Shown here: piece by piece, positions 54,550 through 63,425 of the stretch | Position numbering within the stretch: the stretch's first letter is position 1 | How the letters are laid out: each line of letters opens with the position of its first letter | Origin: Aquiflexum sp041749095 | GTDB taxonomy: Bacteria > Bacteroidota > Bacteroidia > Cytophagales > Cyclobacteriaceae | Direction: 5' to 3' | Assembly: GCF_041749095.1 (NCBI RefSeq) | Contig: NZ_JBGTCA010000429.1 | Coordinates: 1-64,000 of the forward strand | DNA length: 64,000 bases | Made by a program: the position numbers and the translations under genes | Notes under the pieces: generated by a model | Told to the model about the DNA's origin: nothing | Databases searched by the model: none | The model's input: the letters and a program-made list of their open reading frames with translations, nothing else

Positions 54550-57309
54550 CTACCTATCAAAGAAACTCCTTCTCCTGGACACCTTCAAATCCTGCAAAAT
54601 CGATGATTTCACACGGATGTCAAGGTTATAGGAAGTGAACCTCCCAAATGGAATCCAGCTTACATTCATCTGCCAACAGTGAAGGTCCCTGGCAATTCCT
54701 ATCATACTCTGGGTCAACTGGGCAGTGATAAAATCATATCCTCCACTGAAATTGATTTTCCACTTGTCAGAAATACTCAGATCACCGTTGATATTGATGG
54801 CGGTGGTAATGTTGGAGGGTCTTCCCGGCTGATTGTTATAGGCGATGTTATAGCCAAAACCCAAATTCCATGGAATTTCCCAATCAATATATTGAGTAGG
54901 GTCGTTGATGACTCTGTTGATTTCATCCTCGACAAATTCATTCAATTGCCCACCTTGCTGCAAAAAGTCATTAGTCATATCTTCTCTCATTTCTCCGGCA
55001 GATTTGCTTGCACCTCTGGGATTTAGACTTCCGTTGACGTTCATTTGGATACTTCTGACGGTTCCGGCGCCCTGCCCTGATTGCCATGCATAGCGGTTAA
55101 GTCTTCGAGCGGTTACTGCACCCGTTTCTGGATTAGTCCGGACCAACTCGGCATATGGGTCGAGGTTACCGGAAAGGTTTATCGACAACTTGTCTTCAAA
55201 AAATGAAGTTCTTGTATTGAAATTGATCTGCGACAATTGGAATGAGTCAGCAGCAAAATTGTAATTGGTTGAGATGTTCAATGACTGCAATAAAGGAATT
55301 TTCTTGGTAGTTGCTTCTTCATCGTCATCTTGTTTTTTTAGTTTTGCTTCCACTACATTTCGGATACTTAAGCTAAGCGCCCTGGATTCCCCAAGTGGTG
55401 CACCTTGGAATATAAAACCCTGATGTCTGGAAAAAAACTGTGTCCTGCCACTTTCATCTACCTGCACCTGTTGGTAATACCCAAAGACTGATTTAGAGAA
55501 ATCAGGATTGAAATTAAAACCAAAAGAGGGCTGCATGTGATGCCTGATAGCTTCAATTTTTTTGCTTCTTTTGAAATTGTAAAAACCATATACGTTAGTG
55601 TTCATGTTGAAGGAAGTATTGTAAAAACTGACCCGGTTGAATCCATTTTCCAAAATCCTGTCAACCCGCCGTTCAACCGGGTTATAAAAGAAATTGATTT
55701 TTTCGGTGTACCATAGCTCTGTATAATTCATCGAGGCGGTTCCTGTGAAATACTTGAAAAGGGTAAAGTTGGAAGTAAGGGGGATTGTATTTCTGGCACC
55801 ATTATCTGCTTCTCTAAGTAATTGGGGAAGGTTGGCCAAATTAAAAGGAATGATATTCTGATCCGTACTGATTCCCTGTCCTTGCTGCAGCACTTCATTT
55901 TGGACACCAAATGGAGGGGTAATCCTGTTATTGATTGAATTCTGCATGTTAAAGTTCCAGGCAATATTTAAGGTCTTCAAAGGCTCGAATTTGACATTTT
56001 GAAATGGGTTCTGCCGGTTCATGTTGACTGCAATGTCAGGCAAAATCAAATTGACCTCATCCGTCTGCACATTTTGGGAATGCCTCAGGTTAGCCGACAT
56101 ACTAAATGGTGTACCTGTAAATGTCTTGCTATAGGATACGTTGGAAGAAAATTCCGAATTGACATTCTGTACAAAACTGTTGGGATTGACCACCACGTTA
56201 TTGTAATTGGTGGTACCAGCATTGACAGAGGCCGAGAAACGTGAATTGCCCCTAGACTCGGGACTATGTTGCCAATTGACCCAAATGGTATTATAATCCA
56301 CAGGATTCAGCTCGGTTTCAGGGCTTTTAAACCTTTGGTAATCAATATTAAAGCCCCCGTTATACCTATATCGCTTTTTATAAATAGTCGCGGCTTTGCC
56401 CCCATATCCACCATTTGTGAAAATATCCCCTGTCACCCGGGTATGTACATAATCATTGAAAGCAAAATAATACCCAAAGTTTCTGAGAAAAAAGCCCCTT
56501 ATCTGTTCTTGACCATAAGAAGGAAAGACTATACCTGAAGCTTTTTCATCAGGAGTATCGGGGATAATTCCAAATGGCAATCCAACCGGAAGAGGAATAT
56601 CGTTGAAATACATATTAAATGGTCCCGTCACCACCTGTTTGCCCCGGATAGACTTGATTTTGTTTGCGCTGATATGCCAGTGTGGTTCTGCCAAATTGCA
56701 GGTAGTATAATAACCATGGTCCATATAAATACTACCGTCCTGGTCTTTTTTAATGGTCTGTCCGCGCAAGAGACCATCTTGCTGTTCTGTGACCACATCT
56801 TTGATAATGGCCTTTTGGGTTTTGAAATTATACCGCATTTCTTTGCGGATCTCATAAGTTGATTCACCTTCCTTAAAAACCGGATTGCCAGCTATGTTTC
56901 CCAAAGTATCTGCAACCCCTGAAGCAAACAACTCGCTTTTTTCCCAATCAATGATAATCAGGTCTGCATCCAAACGGATATTACCATATTCAAACCAAGC
57001 TTCTTTATGCAGATATACTTTATTGGCCACAAAGTCAGTTATTATACTGTCTTCACCGTAATAATTGATGGTAGTCTGAATATCACTCTTGGGAGCCACC
57101 TGGGTAGTGTCAGTCTTTGGGATGGTGTCTCTGGACAAAATGGCAAGAGAATCCAAAGAAGGCATCAATAATTCGGGACGGTTCAGCAAAGTATCAGGGG
57201 CAATAATTCTTTGCTCCACATTTGTTTGGCTCCTTATTTGTGAAAAGCTAAATTGGGGCATAACCCAAAGTAGAATAAAGACAATCAAATGGAACCGGTT
57301 ATTCCGCAC
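54550..57309 (-). CDS. LptD-like outer-membrane LPS assembly protein
   Basis: The 919-residue protein has a signal peptide (MRNNRFHLIVFILLWVMPQF, cleavage near SFSQ), an OstA/LptA-like periplasmic domain at about 75-230 (ITDFVANKVYLHKEAWFEYG), and a large beta-barrel from about 240 to the end with many alternating strands, such as FFLRNFGYYFAFNDYVHTRV. The family inserts lipopolysaccharide into the outer leaflet. Bacteroidota LptD proteins are divergent, and this length and order fit them. It is convergent with the PQQ dehydrogenase gene and divergent from the amidase gene. Confidence 0.9.
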   Translation of the reverse strand: MRNNRFHLIVFILLWVMPQFSFSQIRSQTNVEQRIIAPDTLLNRPELLMPSLDSLAILSRDTIPKTDTTQVAPKSDIQTTINYYGEDSIITDFVANKVYLHKEAWFEYGNIRLDADLIIIDWEKSELFASGVADTLGNIAGNPVFKEGESTYEIRKEMRYNFKTQKAIIKDVVTEQQDGLLRGQTIKKDQDGSIYMDHGYYTTCNLAEPHWHISANKIKSIRGKQVVTGPFNMYFNDIPLPVGLPFGIIPDTPDEKASGIVFPSYGQEQIRGFFLRNFGYYFAFNDYVHTRVTGDIFTNGGYGGKAATIYKKRYRYNGGFNIDYQRFKSPETELNPVDYNTIWVNWQHSPESRGNSRFSASVNAGTTNYNNVVVNPNSFVQNVNSEFSSNVSYSKTFTGTPFSMSANLRHSQNVQTDEVNLILPDIAVNMNRQNPFQNVKFEPLKTLNIAWNFNMQNSINNRITPPFGVQNEVLQQGQGISTDQNIIPFNLANLPQLLREADNGARNTIPLTSNFTLFKYFTGTASMNYTELWYTEKINFFYNPVERRVDRILENGFNRVSFYNTSFNMNTNVYGFYNFKRSKKIEAIRHHMQPSFGFNFNPDFSKSVFGYYQQVQVDESGRTQFFSRHQGFIFQGAPLGESRALSLSIRNVVEAKLKKQDDDEEATTKKIPLLQSLNISTNYNFAADSFQLSQINFNTRTSFFEDKLSINLSGNLDPYAELVRTNPETGAVTARRLNRYAWQSGQGAGTVRSIQMNVNGSLNPRGASKSAGEMREDMTNDFLQQGGQLNEFVEDEINRVINDPTQYIDWEIPWNLGFGYNIAYNNQPGRPSNITTAININGDLSISDKWKINFSGGYDFITAQLTQSMIGIARDLHCWQMNVSWIPFGRFTSYNLDIRVKSSILQDLKVSRRRSFFDR

Positions 57310-57377
57310 TTAATAATATTGATTTGTTCAAAAATTTATGAAATTTGCTCGGGCAAAGTTAATAGGATTCAATACGC

Positions 57378-58178
57378 ATGAAACGATTCAAAGTTAAAAA
57401 TATTCTCTTATTTTCATTGTTGACCATATCCATGCTATTTGCCGGATTTGTGCCAACAGGATCTAGGGCTCCGGAATTCAAACTAAGACGCATTGTAATT
57501 GATGCAGGCCATGGTGGCAAAGACCCCGGGACGGTTGGAAACATATCCCGCGAAAAAGATGTGGCCCTCAAAGTCGCGCTTCAGGTCGGGAAATACGTGG
57601 AAGAGTTGCTTCCCGGGGTGGAAGTAATTTATACCCGAAAGTCTGATGTTTTTATTGATCTGAAAGAAAGGTCAAATATTGCCAACAGAAATAAGGCTGA
57701 CCTTTTTATTTCCATTCATTGTAATGCGGCGTCAAACAAATCTGCCTATGGAACAGAAACTTTTGTCATGGGTACCAAAAACTTTGAAGCTAATTTTGAT
57801 ATTGTAAAAAGAGAGAATTCGGTAATAACCCTTGAGGACAACTATGAGGAAAATTATGAAGGATTTGACCCCAAGTCACCGGAATCCTACATGATGTTCA
57901 ATCTGACGCAAAAAGCTTTTCTTTCCAATAGCATCTCCCTAGCTTCCAAAGTGGAAACTGATTTTGTGACCAGGGTCAACCGTTCAAGCCGTGGAGTAAA
58001 ACAGGCTCCTTTTTATGTGCTTTGGACTACAAGTATGCCTTCAGTGCTGATTGAACTGGGCTTTTTATCGCATCCCGCCGAAGAGCGCTTCCTCAATAGC
58101 AAAGATGGACAGACTTATTTGGCCTCAGCCATCTACCGCTCTATCAAGGCTTATAAAGAGGAAATTGAGGAGTTGTAG
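57378..58178 (+). CDS. N-acetylmuramoyl-L-alanine amidase (Amidase_3)
   Basis: The 266-residue protein has an N-terminal signal/anchor (MKRFKVKNILLFSLLTISML). The catalytic domain shows RRIVIDAGHGGKDPGTVG (Zn His), the Glu ligand region downstream, ADLFISIHCNAASNKSA (second Zn His) and MPSVLIELGFLSHPAEE (catalytic Glu). It cleaves the bond between MurNAc and the stem peptide, for daughter-cell separation. No LysM or SPOR domain is present. It is divergent from lptD with a 68-base gap, a common pairing in this phylum as I recall it. Confidence 0.93.
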   Translation: MKRFKVKNILLFSLLTISMLFAGFVPTGSRAPEFKLRRIVIDAGHGGKDPGTVGNISREKDVALKVALQVGKYVEELLPGVEVIYTRKSDVFIDLKERSNIANRNKADLFISIHCNAASNKSAYGTETFVMGTKNFEANFDIVKRENSVITLEDNYEENYEGFDPKSPESYMMFNLTQKAFLSNSISLASKVETDFVTRVNRSSRGVKQAPFYVLWTTSMPSVLIELGFLSHPAEERFLNSKDGQTYLASAIYRSIKAYKEEIEEL

Positions 58179-58191
58179 GAGTTCAAATGAT

Positions 58192-58275
58192 GAATTCATG
58201 CATGACTTAGGTCCCGATTCATACCATGACTTGGAGCGCCAATTCATGCCATGACTCAAAGTCATGGCATGAATA
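58192..58275. repeat. Palindromic repeat, copy 2, preceded by two degenerate half-copies
   Basis: At 58241-58275 the 35-base palindrome of 45061-45095 recurs with a single final-base change. Just upstream are two degenerate copies of its left arm: GAATTCATGCATGACTTAGG (58192-58211) and GATTCATACCATGACTTGG (58216-58234), spaced about 24 bases apart. This gives three direct half-units, the last completed to a hairpin. Confidence 0.85.
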
Positions 58276-58375
58276 TTTTAAAGAGTCTAAGCATGAATAT
58301 TAACCTCACCAATTTGATTCTTCTGGGTTAATTCAGTTATTTTAGCTTTCCGAAAAACTAAACCCAAAAGACTTT

Positions 58376-60007
58376 ATGGATATCGAATTCAACAGAAACG
58401 AAGACCAACTTAAGCAACAACTTTATCAACTTCAGAAAAAACTTGAGCAGGTAAAACTTGGCGGCGGAAAGTCTAAGATTGAAAAAGAACATGCAAAAGG
58501 AAAACTTACAGCGAGGGAAAGAATCGACTATTTAACCGATCCTGAGACTGAGTTTTTGGAAATCGGAGCTTTTGCAGCCGATGGAATGTACGGGGAAGAA
58601 GGGGGATGCCCATCTGCAGGAGTTGTCACAGGAATAGGCTATGTTTCCGGTAGGATGTGCGTGATTCTTGCCAATGATGCGACTGTAAAAGCCGGGGCAT
58701 GGTTTCCAATGACAGCCAAAAAGAACATGAGGGCACAGGAAATCGCCATGGAAAACAGATTGCCAATCATCTATCTGGTGGACAGTGCCGGCGTATTTCT
58801 TCCCATGCAAAACAAGATTTTTCCGGACAAAGAGCATTTTGGAAGACAGTTTAGAAACAACGCCAAGATGTCTGCCATGGGCATTGTACAGGTTGCTGCT
58901 ATCATGGGAAGCTGTGTGGCGGGTGGGGCATATCTTCCCATCATGTCCGATGAAGCCATGATAGTTGATAAGACAGGCTCTATTTTTCTGGCCGGATCTT
59001 ATTTGGTGAAAGCTGCCATTGGAGAATCTGTGGACAATGAAACACTTGGAGGCGCAACCACACACTGCGAAATCTCCGGTGTCACAGACAATAAGTATGA
59101 AAATGATCAGGAATGTTTGGACGCCATCAGAAAGATTTTTGATAAAATTGGTGCCTTTGATAAAGCCGGTTTTGACAGGGCAGAACCCAAAATACCTGGA
59201 AAGAACGAATCAGAACTCTATGGCATATTCCCCTCGGACAGGGTAAAACCTTATGACATGATTGAAGTAATCAAGGGATTGGTGGATAATTCGGAGGTTG
59301 ATGAATACAAACAGGATTATGGCAAAACCCTGATCTGTGCCACTGCCCGGATTGATGGCTGGGCTGTAGGAATTGTCGCCAATCAGCGTAAAATCGTGAA
59401 AGCCAAAAAAGGTGAAATGCAGATGGGCGGGGTCATCTATTCCGACTCAGCCGATAAAGCTGCAAGGTTTATCATGAACTGTAACCAAAGAAAAATACCG
59501 TTGGTGTTTCTACAGGATGTATCAGGCTTTATGGTCGGCAGCAAAGCAGAACACGGCGGCATTATCAAAGACGGTGCAAAAATGGTCAATGCGATGGCAA
59601 ATTCAGTTGTGCCGAAATTCACCATTATTTTGGGCAATTCTTATGGTGCCGGCAACTATGCCATGTGCGGAAAAGCCTACGACCCAAGATTGATCTATAG
59701 CTGGCCCACTGCCCAAATGGCCGTGATGAGCGGATCCTCTGCTGCCAAAACCCTATTGCAGATCAAAGTTGCCTCGCTCAAAAAATCCGGCAAAGAAAAA
59801 ATCACCCCCGAAGAAGAGGAACAATTACTCAATGAAATAACTGACAAATACAATGAAGAACTCAGTCCATATTATGCGGCGGCAAGACTTTGGGTTGATG
59901 GAGTCATTGATCCATTGGAAACCAGAAAAGTCATCAGCATGGGAATTGAAGCTGCCAATCATGCGCCGATTACGGAAAGGTTTAATGTGGGGGTGATTCA
60001 GACTTGA
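58376..60007 (+). CDS. Acyl-CoA carboxylase beta (carboxyltransferase) subunit, methylcrotonyl-CoA type
   Basis: The 543-residue protein has the crotonase-like double domain of biotin-dependent carboxylases: LTARERIDYLTDPETEFLEI, IIYLVDSAGVFLPMQNKIFP, GAYLPIMSDEAMIVDKTG, and in the second half PLVFLQDVSGFMVGSKAEHG and GNSYGAGNYAMCGKAYDPR. The VDSAGVFLPMQ and GNSYGAGNYAMCG patterns fit methylcrotonyl-CoA (or geranyl-CoA) carboxylases better than propionyl-CoA carboxylases by my recall. It carboxylates an acyl-CoA using a biotinylated partner. The biotin carboxylase gene is not adjacent. The HMG-CoA lyase gene at 54-902 is the logical downstream enzyme. Confidence 0.88.
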   Translation: MDIEFNRNEDQLKQQLYQLQKKLEQVKLGGGKSKIEKEHAKGKLTARERIDYLTDPETEFLEIGAFAADGMYGEEGGCPSAGVVTGIGYVSGRMCVILANDATVKAGAWFPMTAKKNMRAQEIAMENRLPIIYLVDSAGVFLPMQNKIFPDKEHFGRQFRNNAKMSAMGIVQVAAIMGSCVAGGAYLPIMSDEAMIVDKTGSIFLAGSYLVKAAIGESVDNETLGGATTHCEISGVTDNKYENDQECLDAIRKIFDKIGAFDKAGFDRAEPKIPGKNESELYGIFPSDRVKPYDMIEVIKGLVDNSEVDEYKQDYGKTLICATARIDGWAVGIVANQRKIVKAKKGEMQMGGVIYSDSADKAARFIMNCNQRKIPLVFLQDVSGFMVGSKAEHGGIIKDGAKMVNAMANSVVPKFTIILGNSYGAGNYAMCGKAYDPRLIYSWPTAQMAVMSGSSAAKTLLQIKVASLKKSGKEKITPEEEEQLLNEITDKYNEELSPYYAAARLWVDGVIDPLETRKVISMGIEAANHAPITERFNVGVIQT

Positions 60008-60057
60008 GATTTTAGATTTGGGATTTTAGATTTTAGATTTAGTAAAGGTGGTGCGTC

Positions 60058-60231
60058 ATTGCGAGGAGCACTTGGGAAACTTTGATATTTTGAATAGTCC
60101 TTCGTGCGACGTGGCAATCTCTTTAGATGAAGGAGAAGGGATGAAGGGTGAAGGATGAGGGGACGTCATTCTGAATGTAGATTTTGATATGTTTGTATCT
60201 TAGGGAAAGCTTTCAGCGAAATGAAGAATCT
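60058..60231. repeat. Composite intergenic repeat elements
   Basis: ATTGCGAGGAGCAC (60059-60072) pairs imperfectly with GTGCGACGTGGCAAT (60105-60119). A second unit starts CGTCATTCTGAATG and ends GAAATGAAGAATCTC. A tandem TTAGATTT-like stretch precedes them at 60007-60041. These fill part of the 352-base gap (60008-60359). I see no gene there. Confidence 0.5.
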
Positions 60232-60359
60232 CCTGTGGAACTTTATAAACTTGAAGGTTAATGTAAAATGTCGGACTTCCGTCAAAAAATAGAATGTAGT
60301 TTCCTTACAGGGCATCAACTGATCATAAAATTTAATAAATTGGAGTGACGATTCAGACT

Positions 60360-61217
60360 ATGGACCATCTCAGCGAAAATGAACTTCATGCTTTGGTTTC
60401 CCTTTTGGATGATACTGACAGGGAGGTAAAGATTCATGTAAGAGATAGGATTATTTCTTTGGGACATGAGGTGATTCCTTTTTTGGAAAAAAAATGGGAG
60501 AACAGTTTCAATCCTGAAATACAAAAAGAAATTGAAGAATTGGTCCATGACTTACAATTTTTCCAACTTAAGGAAAGATTGATTGATTGGAGGGATTCCC
60601 CTGAACAGGATTTGTTGACAGGATTATGGATCATCAATACTTATCAATATCCTGATCTGGAATTTGAAAAAATCAATGCTGAAATGCATCAGATTTATTT
60701 TGAAGTATGGACGGCCTTTAAAAACGATCTTTTGCCCTACGAACAAGTCCGCATCATCAATGGCGTCCTGTTCAACAATTTAAAATTTTCGGCAAATACC
60801 AAAAATTTCCACTCTCCGGGAAACAGCATGCTGAGCAATGTACTGGACACAAAAAAAGGCAATCCGATCAGTCTATGTGCAATCTATCTGTTAGTGGCCA
60901 AAAAATTGGGACTTCCTATTTATGGCGTCAATCTTCCCAATCTTTTTGTGTTGACCTATAAATCTGCCGATGCCACTTTTTACATCAATGCATTCAACAA
61001 AGGACTTATTTTTTCAAAGAAAGATATCCATAATTACCTGGACCACTTAAAAATTGATCCATTGGAAGTATTCTTCGAACCATGTACCAACAAAGACATC
61101 ATTGTCCGTACATTAAGAAATCTTTCAGTTGCTTTTGAAAAACTTGGAGAGGCCGAAAAAGTAGATGAAGTCAGGGAGTTGCTGGGAATTGTTGAAAATC
61201 AGACCCTGCCTAATTGA
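60360..61217 (+). CDS. Transglutaminase-like (SirB1-type) protein
   Basis: I chose the ATG at 60360 (MDHLSENELHALVSLLDDTD) over an upstream GTG at 60345. The 285-residue protein starts with a helical HEAT-like part (residues about 5-75) and has a transglutaminase-like domain at about 95-240. The domain shows SMLSNVLDTKKGNPISLCAI, LPIYGVNLPNLFVLTY and ATFYINAFNKGLI. The catalytic Cys in ISLCAIYL and the PNLFVL and YINAFN blocks are in family positions. Function of these SirB1/YchA-like proteins is poorly known, perhaps protein interaction or peptidase-like activity. It overlaps the convergent redoxin gene by eight bases. Confidence 0.75.
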   Translation: MDHLSENELHALVSLLDDTDREVKIHVRDRIISLGHEVIPFLEKKWENSFNPEIQKEIEELVHDLQFFQLKERLIDWRDSPEQDLLTGLWIINTYQYPDLEFEKINAEMHQIYFEVWTAFKNDLLPYEQVRIINGVLFNNLKFSANTKNFHSPGNSMLSNVLDTKKGNPISLCAIYLLVAKKLGLPIYGVNLPNLFVLTYKSADATFYINAFNKGLIFSKKDIHNYLDHLKIDPLEVFFEPCTNKDIIVRTLRNLSVAFEKLGEAEKVDEVRELLGIVENQTLPN

Positions 61218-61794
61218 TCAATTTTACATTACAACCCACTGCCCTGCTTGAGGAAGGACTTGGGTTTCTCTTATTTTGTATCGCGCCAAGTGCACTTTCC
61301 AGATATTTCATATTTGCATTCGCCTCCATCTGTGGGTTATTGTCTATGGCTCCCCTGTAGGAAACCGCATAGCCGGTAGGGCTTGGTGTAATAACGACTA
61401 CCTCAGGTAATTTGGTGATACCAAACTGTTTTGTGACCAATTGAGCATTATCATCCAAAAAAGGAAACTTGAGGCTTTTCTCTTCTACTCTTTGTTTCAT
61501 CATCGCCGTATTTTCCTCCTCCTCAATTCCTGAATGCGGATTGATCATGGCAAATACAAAACCATCCGAACTGAATGAGCTTTGCAGGGCAATGATCCTA
61601 TCCTCGTAAAGTTTGGAAAAAGGACAATTTAAACTGGTAAACACCAAGACTATTGCCTTCGAATTTTTATGCATATCCAATTCAAATACCTGACCGGATA
61701 CTGCATCTTTCAACTGAAAGTTAGCCACCCTCTGGGAAAACCCGAGAGATACAGTTACAATCAAGAGCAGGATAGAAAGAAAGATTTGCTTCAT
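61210..61794 (-). CDS. Secreted thioredoxin-fold (redoxin) protein
   Basis: The 194-residue protein has a signal peptide (MKQIFLSILLLIVTVSLGFS, cleavage near FSQ) and an AhpC/TSA-type thioredoxin domain: FQLKDAVSGQVFELD, AIVLVFTSLNCPFSKLYEDR and TKLPEVVVITPSPTG with the cis-Pro region. The active site is CPFS, so only the first Cys of a CxxC pair is present, as in a one-Cys peroxiredoxin or a redox-inactive member. A single late Cys (AVGCNV) might serve as a resolving residue. It should act in the periplasm. Its role is otherwise unknown. Confidence 0.85.
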   Translation of the reverse strand: MKQIFLSILLLIVTVSLGFSQRVANFQLKDAVSGQVFELDMHKNSKAIVLVFTSLNCPFSKLYEDRIIALQSSFSSDGFVFAMINPHSGIEEEENTAMMKQRVEEKSLKFPFLDDNAQLVTKQFGITKLPEVVVITPSPTGYAVSYRGAIDNNPQMEANANMKYLESALGAIQNKRNPSPSSSRAVGCNVKLIN

Positions 61795-61840
61795 ATTTTG
61801 GGTTTTTATGCTTGATAAAGTAAATATAAGTACAAAGTCC

Positions 61841-62470
61841 TTACCAAATGGTGTAAGTCAGCACGATATCATTTTCTATTTCCACTTTTACTTTATAAAA
61901 ATGATCGGAAAATTCAGGGTGCCGCATCCTTCCCTCAATCACCATATCCATTAATGAAAATGGGGAAAGCAGGATATTATGCTTAAAGCTGATACCTTTT
62001 TTTCCCTGACATTTAAAAATGGATTCTTTTGCAGACCAGGCAATGGTGTTAATTAAAGGGTCTGTTCCCAAAAAATCCATTTCTGATTCATCCAGAAATT
62101 TTGGGCCCAAGCGCACTACTTTTTCCCTGACATAATCCATATCAATACCAACAGGCATTTCTTTGTGGAAAATTGCTGCGGCCAAACCTTTGGTATGGGT
62201 CAATGAAACATGCCCAAACCCGTCAGCAGGATGGGATTTTCCATGCTCATCTTTGACGAAGCCCGGATAGGGTAAAGAAATACATTCCATAGCAGATTTG
62301 AGGGCGATCCGGGCACTTTTCCATTCCAGTTTTTTTTCGGGGTGGGAAATATTAGCGTAGGCCAATTTCTCTCTATAGCTTAAAAAATCCACACCATTTT
62401 GCGGGACATCCTGAATATTCTTTATGGCCAAAGCTGATAAAGGACTTATTTTTTCTATTTTTGTTTGCAT
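61841..62470 (-). CDS. 4'-phosphopantetheinyl transferase superfamily protein
   Basis: I chose the ATG at 62470 (MQTKIEKISPLSALAIKNIQ), giving 209 residues. The frame extends to 62584, but that part lies opposite the WD40 gene and lacks similarity. Motifs of the Sfp-type family are present: FGHVSLTHTKGLAAAIF, MPVGIDMDYVREKVVRL (Asp pair for Mg) and TIAWSAKESIFKCQG (catalytic WxxKEAxxK). It moves 4'-phosphopantetheine from CoA to a carrier protein. No carrier-protein or polyketide genes are in the window. It is divergent from the WD40 gene with only 38 bases between starts. Confidence 0.88.
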   Translation of the reverse strand: MQTKIEKISPLSALAIKNIQDVPQNGVDFLSYREKLAYANISHPEKKLEWKSARIALKSAMECISLPYPGFVKDEHGKSHPADGFGHVSLTHTKGLAAAIFHKEMPVGIDMDYVREKVVRLGPKFLDESEMDFLGTDPLINTIAWSAKESIFKCQGKKGISFKHNILLSPFSLMDMVIEGRMRHPEFSDHFYKVKVEIENDIVLTYTIW

Positions 62471-62508
62471 AGAGCCTTTTGAGGACGAATTGATAATCAC
62501 CGCAAAAT

Positions 62509-63417
62509 ATGATAAAAATCCAAGTAAATAAACTCCATACTTTATCCGGACATAATGATTGCGTGTATGCCTTGGTGGAAGCACCTGATCCGCAATATTT
62601 TTTTACAGGTTCCGGTGATGGAATGGTGGTCTTATGGGACTTGGAAAATCCGGAAAACGGTAAACTGATGGCAAAGGTCAACCACTCTGTATATGCCCTT
62701 GAGGTGGATAAAATGCGGAATTTATTGATTGTCGGCCATAATTTTGAAGGTATCCACGTGATCGATCTGGAAAGTAGTAATGAACTTTGGTCTATCAACC
62801 TGACCAACCAATCCATTTTTGATATCAAAGTTGTAGGTAATGATATGTTTGTCGCTACAGGAGATGGTTTGATCATTGTTTTGGATATTGAAAAAAGGGC
62901 AATCAAGAAACATCTGAAAATATCGGGCAAAAGTGTCAGGATATTGGCCATCAATCCCGAAAACCATACCCTGGCTGCCGGATTGAGTGACCATAGTGTC
63001 AAAATATTTGATCTGATCACTTATGAACCAATCCAAATCCTTAAATCCCATACCAATTCAGTTTTTGCGCTTGCTTTTGATCCTAATTCCAAAATCCTGA
63101 TTTCCGCTGGCAGAGATGCCCATTTGAAAATCTGGGATACCAATACCTATACATTAAAAGAATCCATTGTTGCCCACATGTATGCAATTAATTACCTGGC
63201 CTTCCGGGAAGATGGCCGATATTTTGTAACTTGTAGCATGGACAAGTCTATCAAGGTTTGGGATGCAGAATCTTATAAGCTCCTTAAAGTAATCGATAAA
63301 GCCAGGTATGCGGGGCATGGCACTTCCATCAACAAAGTGATTTGGAGCAGTTACAAGCAAGATATTATTTCAATCAGTGATGACCGAAAAATTTCCATTT
63401 GGAATTTAGAAATTTAA
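62509..63417 (+). CDS. WD40-repeat beta-propeller protein
   Basis: The 302-residue protein consists of seven repeats of about 42 residues with the usual GH...WD pattern, for example SGHNDCVYALV...VVLWDLEN, HTNSVFALAFD...LKIWDTNT and HMYAINYLAF...IKVWDAES. It has no signal or membrane segment, so it is cytosolic. The repeats would form a single closed seven-blade propeller and probably scaffold protein interactions. It is followed after eight bases by a DivIVA-domain gene, so the two are likely co-transcribed, which hints at a role in cell-pole or division processes. Small cytosolic WD40 proteins of this kind occur in Bacteroidota without a known function. Confidence 0.92.
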   Translation: MIKIQVNKLHTLSGHNDCVYALVEAPDPQYFFTGSGDGMVVLWDLENPENGKLMAKVNHSVYALEVDKMRNLLIVGHNFEGIHVIDLESSNELWSINLTNQSIFDIKVVGNDMFVATGDGLIIVLDIEKRAIKKHLKISGKSVRILAINPENHTLAAGLSDHSVKIFDLITYEPIQILKSHTNSVFALAFDPNSKILISAGRDAHLKIWDTNTYTLKESIVAHMYAINYLAFREDGRYFVTCSMDKSIKVWDAESYKLLKVIDKARYAGHGTSINKVIWSSYKQDIISISDDRKISIWNLEI

Positions 63418-63425
63418 AAAAAAAC

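Noticed and set aside
62471..62584. N-terminal extension of the phosphopantetheinyl transferase
   Set aside because: It overlaps the start of the divergent WD40 gene, and the family begins near the ATG at 62470.
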